Positions 10,819 to 23,500 of a stretch of DNA of 64,000 nucleotides are shown here, one piece after another. Under the pieces are notes generated by a model. That model searched no databases and had not been told where the DNA came from. It saw only the letters and a list, made by a program, of their open reading frames with translations. How positions within the stretch are numbered: position 1 is the first letter of the stretch; each line of letters opens with the position of its first letter. Origin of the DNA: Dillenia suffruticosa (Eukaryota; Streptophyta; Magnoliopsida; Dilleniales; Dilleniaceae); the NCBI GenBank assembly GCA_033439265.1, contig JAVTVX010000016.1, positions 15,422,701 through 15,486,700 on the forward strand. Direction: 5' to 3'. The translations under genes were made by a program, and so were the position numbers.

Positions 10819-11500
10819 TCATTCCATAGTCTTTATAATATGAGAATCTTGAGATAATCTCAATAATCTCTTGAAACGATTTTTATGGTTTTTAATTCTC
10901 AATCTGTCTTCATACATATGTTTCATCTCAAAATTGAAATACAACCATTTCAAGATCTGAAAGACATACCTCTTATCATTTGCGACTAACAACATGTTCT
11001 CGATATATAAAGATAAAATTACAAACCTGTTATTAGACATCTCAACATGGGCACACTGTTTAAAGTCATAAATTGACATACTCAATTTACATACTCTGTC
11101 TTCCTAGCATTTAATGACAAAACCCTTTGATTGTGTCATATAGACTTCTTCCTCAAGTTTTCAACTGAAAAAGATAGTCTTCACGTCCATCTGATATAAT
11201 TCTAAATCCAAATTAGCCATTATTGCCAACAATAGACGAAATGAGGTAAATCTCACTATTGGGAAAATGTTTCCTCATAATGAATACCCTTTTAGAGAGT
11301 TTAACCTCTTATTATTAGTTGATTCTTTTATCTCTCAATAGTTCTATCTACCCTATACTTGATTTTGAGAACTCACTTGTTCCCAATAACCTTGCGCCCC
11401 AATTGAAATTCAACTAATTCCAATATATGGTTATAACTCAATGACTCCAATTTTTCTTCTCAATTGCTTTTATCAACTCATACTAGGCAGGACTAGATGG
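10819..11500 (-). pseudogene. Copia reverse transcriptase fragment
   Basis: The clearest part is 10819-11085, with L-Y-I-E-N-M-L-L-V-A, a decayed form of the Y-V-D-D-M-L copia active site; the second Asp has become Asn, so it would be inactive. It is followed by the F-E-M-K-H-M type region. Further upstream matches on the minus strand up to about 11500 are scattered in different frames. The product would have copied element RNA into DNA. Confidence 0.75.
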
Positions 11501-12289
11501 AACATAACCTATGTTTTAGACTTTTCTTTATTTTCTGGAGAAACAATAAATATGTACAATTTATTTTCAAAATAACAATTGGGCACCACTTTCCTAACAC
11601 TTTTCTGAATTTGTAACTCAGTTGGAACAGTAGAATTTGAATCTCTTCCACTGAGATCAACATCATTCTAATGATCTATTATGGACAGAGCCATCTTTCA
11701 AATTAACTAATTCAATATAAAGGTTTTATGTCCTTCAGATCACCTCTGCTACAAAATGCATACTCTAAAAAATGTGATAGCCGTGATCCAATTTCTATTA
11801 CAGTACCTTTTTTTTGTTCACCAATGAACACTTAACTTTTAAACTAGTATGAGTATCTTATAAAGATACTCTTACTTTCATAAGGATCCATCCATCCAAA
11901 CTTATTGGAAATATTTTAAATACAAACGGCCAATCCCCCAAGATCTAAGGTTACTCAAACTCGACTTTCTACCAGTCTAAAGTTTATATAATTTCAATGG
12001 TACTGATTTTGAAGACACTTTGTTCAAAATATAATCAGCAGTTAACAAGACATTTTCCAAAAAGGAAATCGACAAGTTTACCTGCACTATTATGGATTTT
12101 GTTATATCTAACAATGTCTTATTTCTTCTCGCTACAACACCACTTTACTGACGTGTTTATAGAATGATCAAGTGTCGGATTATGTGTATTTTGTTACATA
12201 GATTCTTAACTCGATCTGATAAATATTCACGCCATCTCTCCATTCAATTCTCTAAACTACTCATATAACGTCTAAAATACTCAAGTGTT

Positions 12290-12420
12290 CTATACTTGCT
12301 AGAAATCAAATAGACATGACCAAATGATGTGAAGTCATCTATAAATGTAATGTAACACAAAATTCCGTGCCTTTTTGCCTTCATATTCATTGAACCACGA
12401 ATGTTCGAATGGACTAATAG
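12290..12420 (-). pseudogene. Copia integrase core fragment
   Basis: A minus-strand frame reads N-I-R-G-S-M-N, then H-G-I-L-C-Y-I-T-F-I-D-D-F-T, then V-Y-L-I. The I-T-F-I-D-D-F/Y-S motif is the second catalytic Asp region of plant Ty1/copia integrases. Surrounding sequence has stops in all frames. It lies upstream of RT on the minus strand, as expected for copia. Confidence 0.75.
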
Positions 12421-13229
12421 TAATGGAATTCAACCCAAATGACTTTTTCAAATAGATTTATCATCATTTTGCAAACATGACAATATTTAACTTAATAGTT
12501 AAACATTCGTCCATTATATTGAAAAATTATAAAACAATTTATAAACTGTTAAGAACCAATACATGTTATTCAAATGTAAATTCATATTATCTTTCTGTAA
12601 GTTCAAAACATATCTAAATTCCAAAAGAACAAGAGCAGATATTAAATTTCATTAAATTTATGGTACATACAGAACATCGTGCAAAATGAGAGCTCGATCA
12701 CTTAGTAACTTCAATTTACAAGTGCCTCTTTCTCTAACCTCTATTTTTGCATTGTTCTCCATACCGATCTATCTTCAACTAGGAGGCATTCGACAGGAAA
12801 ACTTTCAAATGTCTCTTAGTCTGTTTTTATCTCCAAAGTTGTTCTCTTATGATCTTTCTCCTTTCTCCTTTTCTTTCTTGCATTCGTTCTTGTCGCTTTT
12901 ACACTTAGAGTTCGAAACGCTATTTGGAACTAGACTCTGTAACAAAAGCATCAATTATGGATCTTACAGCATCAAGCCACTCATCCTCAAACTGAACATA
13001 GTGAGTAACATTCGAGAAAGTTTTCACACTGTCATTGTGAGTCAAACTGACTTTCAAGTGTTCCTACTTAGTAGGAAAGGATCGGACAAAGATTTGAACT
13101 TTGTAGTTATCGGAGAGAACATGACCAGCTGACTACTATTCTCTAACCATATTAAACATGACCTTTAAATACTATTCGATACTGTGACAATATCACTTTT
13201 CATAAATATCAAATATTATGGTAATTTAT

Positions 13230-13424
13230 CTAAGACGAGTCACTGGTACCTCTATGTTTTACCATGTGGTGCACCCGAATGTCACGAGCAGTCACACATT
13301 GCTCACATTCGGGTATTATATCATCAATCACAGAGTTAACTAAGGTTGCATGAAAAATGGAATCTATCATTTTCCATGCCTTGTAAACCTCTTGTTCTCT
13401 CATCTGTAGCGTAGCATTGTCCAC
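13230..13424 (-). pseudogene. Copia gag-like fragment
   Basis: A 64-residue open stretch contains K-A-W-K, then a spaced D-D-I-I-P and T-A-R-D-I, which resembles the UBN2-type gag domain of plant copia elements (KAWxxxD ... L.DD ... TAKE.W). Its position between the integrase and the 5' LTR on the minus strand fits gag. The match is weak and short. Confidence 0.45.
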
Positions 13425-15534
13425 ACCAAGGTCCTACATGATATGCTTGATACCTTCCATGGTATCTTGTTCTTTTAGCACATATCAAACTTTGTGGCGT
13501 CATATTTCATGATTGTCGCCATTCAATTTATCATCTCTATTCAAGTCCCCAATAATGGATTTCGATATTATGGTTTGGTTTTCTAAAAGGTTGAACACTA
13601 ATGCTCATATTATACACATAATTTTGTATTTCAAAAATTAACATTCATGTGAAGTCAATATTAGGTATAGAATCTAAAGTTCACTAGGTTCCCAATTATC
13701 ATTTATGATCCTAATGTATCACCATCATAAATTTAATTTGAGACTACAAAATTCAATAGGTTTTAGGTGAAAATTATTCAAATTCTACCAACCAAAAAAT
13801 CTCGCACTTAAATACACAAATTATTTAAACAATATTACAATTTTGGATGAGAATAACTCAAATTCTATCGATCCAAAATTTTCATTTAAGTACACAAAAT
13901 ATTTAAATACCCTAATTTTCTTTTGCATGCATGATCATATGAAAAATAATAAATATTTTCAATCACATTTTCAATAGAAATTTTATATAAAAAAAATTTA
14001 AAAAAAGTTTTTGACATATGATAATATTTCAAACAAACAATCTTCGTGTGCAAAAGAAAATATGCAAATTTATTATTTCAATTCACAATATATCCATTCG
14101 AGTAAACATATTCAACATCCTCTTGGATTGTGTATCCCTATGAGGAAAATTTCCTTATAGCACGTGGACTAGTGCTATTCTTACTATGGGATAACCTTCT
14201 TTTCATTTGGGTCTCTAGATTTTTGACCCTCCATATTTCTATTAATATGGATCTCATATTGTCAAGAACATATTTCTTCTCTCGACATTCGTCTTATCAA
14301 CCACACTAATCCAATAAAGAGTTAAAAAATTTCCTAAGATGTATATATCATTCTTCCTAAAAGAATGATCTAATTTGAGAAGTTCCAAACTGTAAAATAT
14401 GAGATGGGTCCATCTTATAAATAAATATTTGACCACATTTCATCATACACTCTAAATTTCTTAATACTCTAACTCTCACCTAGAGACGACATTCCATCTG
14501 AAATCACTATTACTCTTGAAAATGGGAACAACATTAAGTTGGATATCAAGCCAACTATAATACTGTAATAAATATCATAGTATTTATTTTTAAAAATATT
14601 TGCTCAAATTTAAAAATAATTTTATGTTAGAAAAATTAATTTTCGAACATAAATAACTGAGCAAAAATTCAAACAAATGATGGACGAAAAAACAAATCTT
14701 CACTGGGTAGCCAAAAATAAGAAAATAATTTTCTTAACACATATAAAAATTTTTAGAATCTTTTGTGCATTGGAAATAATTTTTGTATAATTTTAAACAA
14801 TTTTTAAGTTCAAAATTAATAAAAATTATTTTTTGACTCTGAAAAATAAATTAAAAATTACAAAAAAATTCATATGGAATAAAAAATTATTCTTGTGAAA
14901 ATTTCACTTGAAACGGGGCCTTCACGCGCCCCCACATGCCGCCGGAGTAGGCTATCTAAAATAGACACGTGCCCATACTCCTTGGGTGGCGCGTGACATG
15001 CACGTGCCTTCTTCCAGTGGCATTTGACTCCGAAATTTTGACTACCCCTCATTTTCGATATCTTTGAGTTTAATGATGTTCTTAGATTTTCAATCGGAGA
15101 TCTCTAGTCTAGGGTTGGGCTTCACTCTCCACAATCGAGAGTGGGAATGACATACGCACTGTTCATCATCTTCTACAATTTCTGGTTTTGGACCCAACTT
15201 TCGAATGGTCATATCTCTCTCTCAATTCTTAACCATTTTTTGCATTTTTTATATGGTTAGAAAGCTTTTTTCAAGAAGAATGAAACACAGTATTTTTATA
15301 AATCTAAGTACATTAAATTTTGATTAGGATTTGCAATATCTTATGATGTACTCATCATATGTATGCCAAATTTTGCAGATCTTATCCTCATGAGACAACA
15401 TCCTACTGTGTAAAATTGACACCACTTCGTGAGGTTTATACCAAGTTGCCATTAATGAACCTAAAATATTATTTATGACATTCGGCATTCTTATTTTTAA
15501 TACCCAACTAAAGAGGTAGGAAACACCCTAAATC

Positions 15535-15546
15535 GCTTTGATACCA
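15535..15546 (-). other. Primer binding site (initiator Met-tRNA)
   Basis: On the minus strand the sequence directly inside the right LTR is TGGTATCAAAGC, one base from the standard plant copia primer binding site TGGTATCAGAGC that pairs with the 3' end of initiator Met-tRNA. It fixes the element's orientation. Confidence 0.85.
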
Positions 15547-16003
15547 ACGAAAGTTTTCATATAAACCAACAAACAATTGTTCTCATGCGGAAATTCCGGA
15601 ACTTAAATTGGGTTAGAATCGTTTATCTCTTTCCGACGGTTTGGTATTTTAAATCGAGAAAATATCACATAAATCGGATTACTTTTTATGTTTTACGATC
15701 CAAGTGCCTTTAGTGATAATGATCAACCCTTGTTTGAACTCTTTTTTTATTTCTTCACATATGAGAAGATTTTCGCTTCATTGTGTTTGGTTTCTCGGTC
15801 TCAAAAACAGAAAAGGAACCATTCCTGCCACTTTATGCACACCCAAGAATAAAGGTGCCTTTTCTTTTCTTTTGTTTTTTTGGTCTTTGTTTAAAATTGA
15901 GAGGGGAGTTGAGGGGGTGATTATTGAAAAATAACTGCTCCCTCCCCGTTTAAAATCAAACACTTGAAGTTGGGATGGGTTAACCTTCATGGGCGGACCC
16001 GCA
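15547..16003 (-). repeat. 5' LTR of the copia element (right copy)
   Basis: This is the partner of 8503-8938. On the minus strand it starts TGCGGGTCC and ends just before the primer binding site. The two LTRs differ at many positions and by small indels, so the insertion is old. Confidence 0.8.
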
Positions 16004-18429
16004 TCCTATTTTTCAACATTTCTTATAGGTGGCCCACTGTGGTTGGCCAGGTCTACATTGAATATATTCCACCGGCATGATTCCCGAATGCTATTAATCT
16101 TCGTGTATTTGGTTTGACCGGAAGAGAACGTGCGAGGAGGAGTCAGATTGAGAATATATATCAACATGGGTCGAAAATCATGGACCCCGAGTTACAAGGG
16201 CATAGTTAAAAGATTATATCAGAGTAAATTATAACATGCAGAATATTATAAATTTTAATAATAAATAAAATTTTAAAATCTTTTTATAATATTTTAAAAA
16301 TATTTAGTGACATTCATAAGATTTTTAGTGATACTTTTAAATAATGTTAAGAAAGTATATATTATTTTTATTTTTGAAATTTAAGGTCTAAACCCTTCCC
16401 TTGGTGTGCACCAAAAATATTAGTCTTGATTTGGGTTGAGGTCGGGTCTAATAGGACGAAATCAATAATGATATATGTTTTTATTACATAAAATTATGAA
16501 AATTATGAAAATACATATATTTTTAAAAATTCAAAAATTATATCTCAAAAAAGATATTTAAATAATAAATTTTTATCATTCAAGTGTCCCTACAATACAA
16601 TACAAGGACCAACAAAAGTACCTATAGGAACCATGTCCCCAGCCCACCTTGTTGTACTGAAATATGTCCACATTTTAGATTGGTTTAGATTTTTCTTCTT
16701 CTATAATGCATTCGACAACGAGTAATGCATAATGTGCATAAAGCATGACAATTTGGGTTTAGCAAAAGAAGATTGTTTAAAAACATAATAATATGCATTG
16801 AAAACCCAAGCGTTAACCAAAATGGATAATCTCAAAAAACGTGAGCAAGAGAAACAAACTTAACTACTTAAAAATAAGTAAATAAAATTATACGGATAGA
16901 AAATTTGAGAAGTGGATCAGGCAATATGAGAAAAAAAAAATAAAGAAAATTACACAAAATGAATGCCCGAGAAGAGGAGAGGCAATTTGGTAAACCATTA
17001 ATGAATTATCCCGAATCGAGAAAGTGCACATCCTCCAACCAAGTATAGCGATTAGAGAAAAGAAAAATAAACTTCTACCATACGGTTGAAAAATACAATT
17101 GTTAAAGATAAATAAAAAGTTACACCATCATATAAAAAACATAAATCAAAACAATTCAATTAAAGATTAAAGCTTTTTAAAAAAAAAAATGTTACTTATT
17201 CCTAACCCATTGATCCACATCATCAAATCTGTAATCCTCAAAATTTTTGAATTGGAAGCTTAAAAATGTTTTTGTACGAACGTTCTTAAAAAATATTTTC
17301 AAAAATAAGAATTATTAAAATATTTTAAAAAGAATGATAGTTTTCATGAAATAATTTCAAAAAGGGATGAGATTTGAGAAAGAAAGAATCTCAAAAGGAG
17401 ATTAACAACTTTCAAAGTGGGTCCTGTGCTAGGGTTTTGAAAAAAGTTGATTGATTAAGGACTTTCCGATGACAGCGAGCTACTCAAACTTGGAACAACA
17501 TTGAAAAGGGCATGAGAGTGTTTTTAAATCTTTAGACACTTTCACCCTCGATGATCATCCAAAAACATGGTAGAAGAATGGAGACCGAGAGTAAAAACAA
17601 AGATTAAGATAACTTGGAGATCGAAAACACATTTTAAAGTCATAATCAAACACAGAGGATGAAATTGTATTAGAAACAAGCTCTAACATGAAAGTTTGAA
17701 AGCTCACTGGCAGCAACAATTGCAGAAATGTCACAGTGATGCGAGTTTGTCTGGAAAACATGAAACTGAAGATGAAAAGGTGTTTCTGATGATACAAAGA
17801 TAGTGTATCTGAGTTAATTTAACACAAGATTTGAGTAAATGCTTTTAGCTTGGGGAATCCAAGCACAAGTTTGCAAGTACTAAAATTCTAAATATTGTTT
17901 TGAAATATTACCGGTGTCATATCCGTGACATTCTGTATTTTTTGTTACATCTATATAATGTTTTAAACTAAATTTGAAATCCTAAAGCACAAGTAATGTT
18001 CGTTGTTATCTTTATTCTTACCAAGTCTGATTAACTCACATATTCTTCTCGTTCTTTCCTAGGACATCAAGAGGTTAGCAATCTGCATGTGGGTGTGGTA
18101 AGGAATGACCTAAGTCACATGCTATGGCTTCATCCAAATCAGGAAGGATCTTCGACTATACAATCATTATAAGATGAAATAAAGTCTTTCTTACTAAAAA
18201 CATTGGACAACTTTAGCCTAAAATTGTGATAATAAGTTTGATTTAGTAATTAAGACCATCTTTTTGTTTGACTTTTTAAGTAATGCTCCTTTTAGTGGGC
18301 ATTTTCTCTTTAAAATGAAAGGATTTTTTATGGTTTGATTTACATAATTCGCATGCGATTTCAAACTATTAGGTAGGTAATTACAATAAATGAATATTAT
18401 ATTTACTAATAGTTAGAATTCTACGAACA
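16004..18429. other. AT-rich spacer, nothing recognised
   Basis: About 2.4 kb of AT-rich DNA with short open frames only. I see no transposon domain, no tRNA-like structure and no clear repeat. It separates the copia element from the SINE-like and CACTA remnants. Confidence 0.5.
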
Positions 18430-18545
18430 GACGATTGGTCTAATGGAAAGAGATTAGTTATCTTAAACAAGAGATTAGTTATCTTAAACAAGACATGGGT
18501 TCGAATCTTGATAATGAAAAGAATTACTTAGAAAAAACCTCCCTA
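18430..18545 (+). repeat. tRNA-derived SINE-like remnant
   Basis: GATTGGTCTAATGG at 18433-18446 resembles an RNA polymerase III box A, and GGGTTCGAATC at 18497-18507 a box B. That is the arrangement in tRNA-derived SINE heads. Between them a 21-base unit is perfectly duplicated in tandem (18450-18470 and 18471-18491), widening the box spacing. No clear target duplications or poly-A tail were found, so it is probably truncated. Confidence 0.4.
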
Positions 18546-18553
18546 AAAAGGGC

Positions 18554-20560
18554 CATTACAAAAAAAAAAAAAAACGATTTTAGCGATGGAATTTCATGGC
18601 GGAAAAAATTTGATTTTATTTTGTGATGAATTTAGTAACGGAAAAGAGTTTCGTCGCTATTTTGCAACCAAATTTGCGATGAAAACGTATTCGTGGCTAA
18701 GAATACTTTATTTGTGTGTCAATTAGTTGCTAATTGGCGATGAAAATATTTCTGTTATAAAATTCGTCACTAACTAGCAACAAATAGAAATTTCATGGCT
18801 AAATTTTGCCACGAATCAATTATTCGTTGCTAAATTTAGCGAAAAAAAATTTCGTGGCAAAACTCATCCTTAATTAATCACAAAATTTTTCCATCACTAA
18901 ATCTGTCACTAATTAACAATGCAAAAAATATTCGTGATAAAATTTAGCAACGAACTCTATATTGATGACTAAATTCATCGCTAATTAGTCAGAAAAAAAA
19001 TTTATGACTAAATTCGTCGATAATTTACACCGATATTTCAAAATTCATGGCTAATTTCGTGACTAAATTCCTTTTACACTCTATTAGAAAATATTTTCAA
19101 CCGTATTTCATCTTTTGACCCTTTTTGAACAACGAAATCAGTTGAATATATAGTGAATGTTATAATTCTCACCAAATTGATAATTTTCAATAATAAATAA
19201 TTCAACCAATCTCTAATAAATAATTTTCTATCAGTCATTGCTATCGAGTTCACGCTTCGTGTTCATCATCTTCTTTGTCCGTTCGCTTCTCTCATCAATA
19301 GTTCAATCACTTTCGAAAGTTCAGCTACTCAATTCCATTGTCATGGTCATCAGTAAGGAAGACAGTAGATTAGAACTCTGTACAAGGTTTTGGAACAATC
19401 AGATAGTATATCAGACATCCACATTCGGTGATCCATATTTTCTGACGAGTAGATTAGATTAGTTTCCTGGGGACGGGGTAGCAAAATGGATAGCTACTGA
19501 GAGGCGATCATCCGTTAACAGACACTTCTGGTGTTTCAAAAAGAATAAAATAAAAAAAGAAAAAGAATAATAAAATAAAATATGAAATGCAAATTTCAAA
19601 AATAAAAGAAAAAAGATTAGATAGATTTAGCAATAGATTCTAAAATCCGTTGCTAAATTAGTGACGAATTCTAAAATCCGTCACTAAATTTAGCAACGAA
19701 ATCTGGAATCCATCCTTGATTGCCCAGGACAATATTTTTGTCGCCAGTTTCATTGTTACTTAGCAACGAATGGAAATTTCTTTGGAAAATATTAATTCAT
19801 CTCTAAATTTAACGATGAATAGAAATTCCAGTCAAAGTTTGTCGTTTATACAACGATAAAATTTTCTGTCACTAAAATCGTAACTAATTAGCCACAAGAA
19901 TTTATTTGTTGCAAAATTTAGCAACGAACTCTAGTTTTTATGGCTAAAGTCGTCGCTAATTAGTAACAATAAATATTTGTGGCTAAATTTATCGCTAATT
20001 TCTACCTCATTTCAAAATTCGTTACTAATTTCATGACTAAATTACTTCTATAATCTATTATGAAACATTTTCAATCGTATCTCTCTTTTTCACGCTTTTT
20101 GAAGAATGAAATCGGGTTCAATACATAGTGAATGATACAATTCTCAAAGATTGATAATTTTTGTCAATAAATAATGGAACCAATCTCTAACAAATAATTT
20201 TTCATTAGTCGCTGCTATCGACTTCACCTTTCATGTTCTTCATCTTCTTTGCCCGTTCGCTTCTCTCATCAATTGTTGAATCACCTTCCAAAGTTTAGTT
20301 GTTCATCTTCCATCGTCATGGTCATCAACAAAGAAGACATTAGATTAGAACTCTGCACAAGATTTTGAAACGATGAGATAGTAGATTAGTTATCTATGTC
20401 CGGTGATCCATCTTCGCCAACAAGTAGATCAGACAGTAGTTTCTGGGGTACAGGAGCAATGAAATATATAGATAGCTAATGAGAGACGGCCGTCCATTTA
20501 CAAACTCTTCTAAGGTTTGGAAAAGAATAAAATAAAAATAAAATAATAAGATAATAAGAT
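18554..20560. mobile_element. Degenerate CACTA end with duplicated terminal module
   Basis: The left edge CATTACAAAAAAAA differs from the CACTA terminus CACTACAAAAAAA by one base. It is followed by dense subterminal repeats (TTCGTGGCTAAATT, TCGTCGCTAATTAG and inverted forms). A module that runs from subterminal repeats through a shared leader (about 19075-19480) is repeated as a second diverged copy about 960 bases on (about 20040-20460); a third copy is in the element at 54830 (about 55480-55840). No right terminus is visible, so this is a broken non-autonomous element. Confidence 0.7.
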
Positions 20561-21400
20561 AAAAGGAAAAATAATAAAATAATAAAATAAAAAGTTATTA
20601 TTTAAAATAATAAAATAATGAAATAATAAACCATCTCTCACCTGTTTATCACTATTATGTTCCTCTCTACTTATCCTTTACTTCCCTCAATTGTGCTTTT
20701 GTTTCAATTCCCAACATTTAAATAATAAGAAAAGTTCAATGAGAATAGAAAATAAAAATAAAAAAAGAAAATGACACAAGGTGAAAGGAAAAAAAATTAG
20801 ACACTAAGAAGAGTTCGATGGAAAAATAAAAAAACAAAGGAACATGACCCCAAGGTAAAGAAAAAAAAATAGAGGTGAAAGTGAGATAAGGAAAATAAAA
20901 TGTGAGTGTGAGATAAATAAAAAAAAAAAAGTAAGAGTGATAAAAGAAAAAAAAAAAGGACAATCCATAAGATATTATGGTATAGTTGTATAGTGGTTAT
21001 CACAACTCAAATATTGGTGTTAGTGAGCTTGGAATCGTGTGTTGACATTGTGGTATACTTTTGGACCCTTTTCTTCTGGTACTTGGGAAGGAGATAAGAA
21101 GGTGGCTGGGTTTTATTTGTATTTGCATTTTTATTGCGAGGGAGGTGTGATTTGAAGTGGGATTGAGGATTTCTGTTCTGAATGACATAAGTTGTTTCGC
21201 CATCACTTTAAAGGACCTCTTTTCTGATCTATGCACAGTATATGCGTCATTTGTTAAAAACTTTTTAAGAGATAGATGCAAGACTCTCTGAGAAACTTGA
21301 AAAGTACCTCATCAATTATAGATTATTTATCACAAACTCTCCCATTTGGCTTTTGTATCAGTTTCTTGATTTAGATGTGAGTATGGGTAGTTCTTGAGTT
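20561..21400. other. A-rich spacer before the large CACTA
   Basis: Runs of AATAAAATAATA and A-rich purine tracts (20740-20960) followed by about 400 bases of ordinary sequence. No gene is supported; long open frames here arise from poly-T/poly-A on one strand. The last three bases, GTT, precede the CACTA terminus at 21401. Confidence 0.5.
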
Positions 21401-21890
21401 CACTACAAAAAAACACGATTTTAACCACGGATTTTCGAGACGGAAAAAATTCGTCGCTATTTTGCGACGGATTTAGCGACGAAAAAGTTTTTCGTCGCTA
21501 ATTTCCTACAAAATTTGTAACGAAAAGGAAGTCGTGGCTAAATTAGCAACGGACACATCATTCATAGCAAAATTCGTCGCTAATTAGTGATGAAAAAATT
21601 TTTGTGGCTAAATTCGTCGCTAATTAGTGACGAAAAAATTTTCGTGACTAAATTCGTCGCTAATTGGGGACAAAAAATTTTTCGTTGCAAATTTCGTCAC
21701 TAAATATGGCAAAATTTTGCCACGGATTTAAAATTCGTCGCAAAATTTAATCTAAAATTAATTTAGCGACGGATTTGTTTTCCGTCGCTAGATGAAAATC
21801 CCAATCCGTCGCTAGGTTTTTTATATATAATTAAATAAAATATATCCGGTAATTTAGCGACGGATTAAAATCCGTCGCCGAATTTAATCT
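21401..21890. repeat. Left terminus and subterminal repeat array of the large CACTA
   Basis: The terminal inverted repeat CACTACAAAAAAACACG is followed by more than a dozen short motifs in both directions: AATTCGTCGCTAATTAGTGACG, then GCGACGGATT...AATCCGTCGC. In En/Spm elements such arrays are the binding sites for the TNPA-type protein. The array is nearly identical in style to 54830-55440 and 55990-56450. Confidence 0.88.
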
Positions 21891-22228
21891 TTTTTTAATT
21901 ATAATTTTATTTTATTTTTATTTTATTTTTATTTTATTTTTATTTTATTAATTTATATTAACAAATCATATTATTATTTTATAATATTTTAATTTACATT
22001 TTATTTTATTATATTATATTTCATTTTTTAGAAGAATAATGTTATTTAATTCTTAAAAAAACCATATATTTTATTTTATTTAAATTATATATATATATAT
22101 TTTTAATTAATTTATTATTTTTTTTTACTTTTTCTGTTTGATTTAATATTTTTTATTATTGTATAGGTAATTTTATTTTATTTGTATTATTTTATTCAAT
22201 AATATAAATTTTTTAATTAAATATTAAT

Positions 22229-22380
22229 GCCTGCGCGGGCGCCGGCGCATGCACGCTCGGGCGCCCGCGTCTGGGTGCCCTTTGTTTTAATACTAAAAAA
22301 ACATGCAGGTGGAGGGATTCAAACCTTGGACGTTGGATTTGAACAGAAGACATATTACAACTACACCATCGCTTAGTGTT
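22229..22380 (-). repeat. GC island plus tRNA-like box pair
   Basis: 22229-22280 is a very GC-rich patch (GCGCGGGCGCCGGCGCATGC) in AT-rich DNA. Right of it, read on the minus strand, are TAAGCGATGGTGTAG (box-A-like) and GGTTTGAATCC (box-B-like, ending at 22316). A mirrored arrangement occurs at 22944-23181. Function unknown. Confidence 0.5.
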
Positions 22381-22809
22381 AGTGTTGTGTGAGAATATTT
22401 TTATTTTCTTTCTTCCTCCTTTTTGTTTCCTATTCTTACTTTTTTTTCCTTTGGTTTTTTTTTTCTTTCTATTTTCATTTCTTATATATAATAATTTTAT
22501 TGAAATTCGAATAAAAATATTTTGTGATTAAATATATAGATTTTTTAAATTATTAATATATTATAATTTATTGATAATTATAATTTTATAGTTTTCAGAT
22601 GCATTTTTAAATTATGGATTAAAAAAATAAAATAAAAATGAAAAAGAATAATAAAATAATAAAATAATAAAATAAAAGAAAAAAGAAGAAATCAAAATAT
22701 AATATTAATATATTTTTTAATTAATTAATTATTTTATTTTAAATTAGTATTTTATTATTTTTTATTTTATTATATCATATTTATTATTTTTAATTAATAT
22801 TATTTTAGG

Positions 22810-23185
22810 TTGGTGGTATAAATAAAAAAAGTTTTTATATTTATTATTTTAAATTGTTATTGTATATTATTTTATTATTATTAGAAAAATATGAAAAAAA
22901 GATAATAAATAATAAAAAAAAATTATATCACAATAATATCTTTGGCTTGGTGGTTTACAGGTTACGTGTGTGTGCAGGAGTTCGGAGTTCGAACCACGGT
23001 GGAGGCAGAAGACGCGGCATTTTTCAGCAATTAAGAGTTGATGCTGCGCGGGGGTGCTGGCTCAGGCGGGCAGGTTGGTGCTGGCTCGGGCGGGCAGGTG
23101 GGGGTGCTGGCTTGGGCGGGCAGGTTGCAGGGCAGGCAGGTTGCAGGTTGGTGCTGGGGTGGGTGGGCATGTGGCTCTGCTAACA
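22810..23185 (+). repeat. CACTA internal block: AT-rich lead, tRNA-like boxes and GC island
   Basis: This block matches 56920-57380 of the 3.1 kb CACTA element: AGGTTGGTGGT, an AT stretch, TTTGGCTTGGTGGTT (box-A-like), GTTCGAACCACGGTGGAGGC (box-B-like), then a GC-rich run of GCGGGCAGGTTGGTGCTGG units (23041-23181). The shared block ties the large and small elements to one family. The open frames across the GC run are repeat artefacts. Confidence 0.65.
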
Positions 23186-23500
23186 TGATCATACCTCCTA
23201 GGTTAGCCTATAAAATTTCTCATTACCATTACCAATGGGAATCCACCAGCCAACACCCGAAATGTTCTTTCCTCCTTTTCTCTGATAAGATTCTATGGAT
23301 GCAAAATCGAAAAGCAATTACTTTGAGTAATAAAATTCAAAATTATAATGTATGCTTGGGGAGGGAAGACCACTTAGATTATATCATATTGTATTAAAAA
23401 ACGGAGGAAAAAATAGATGCATGTATATTTATCAGAAAGATAACGTGCAAGAGAAGGAGAAATCTAGGCCTATGGAATTGCAATTTTAATTGTCAAAGTT

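Larger units (their letters stand above)
8503..16003 (-). mobile_element. Degenerate Ty1/copia retrotransposon, minus strand
   Basis: Two direct repeats of about 440-457 bases (8503-8938 and 15547-16003) bound about 6.6 kb of internal DNA. A primer binding site complementary to initiator Met-tRNA lies inside the right repeat (15535-15546), so the element reads right to left. On the minus strand the order is gag-like, integrase, reverse transcriptase, RNase H, which is the copia order. All coding parts are broken by many stops and shifts, so this is an old insertion. Target duplications could not be resolved because the outer edge of the left LTR is degraded. Confidence 0.85.

Noticed and set aside
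20736..21003. Phe/Leu-rich open frames on the minus strand
   Set aside because: Caused by A-rich runs on the plus strand; no membrane protein family recognised.
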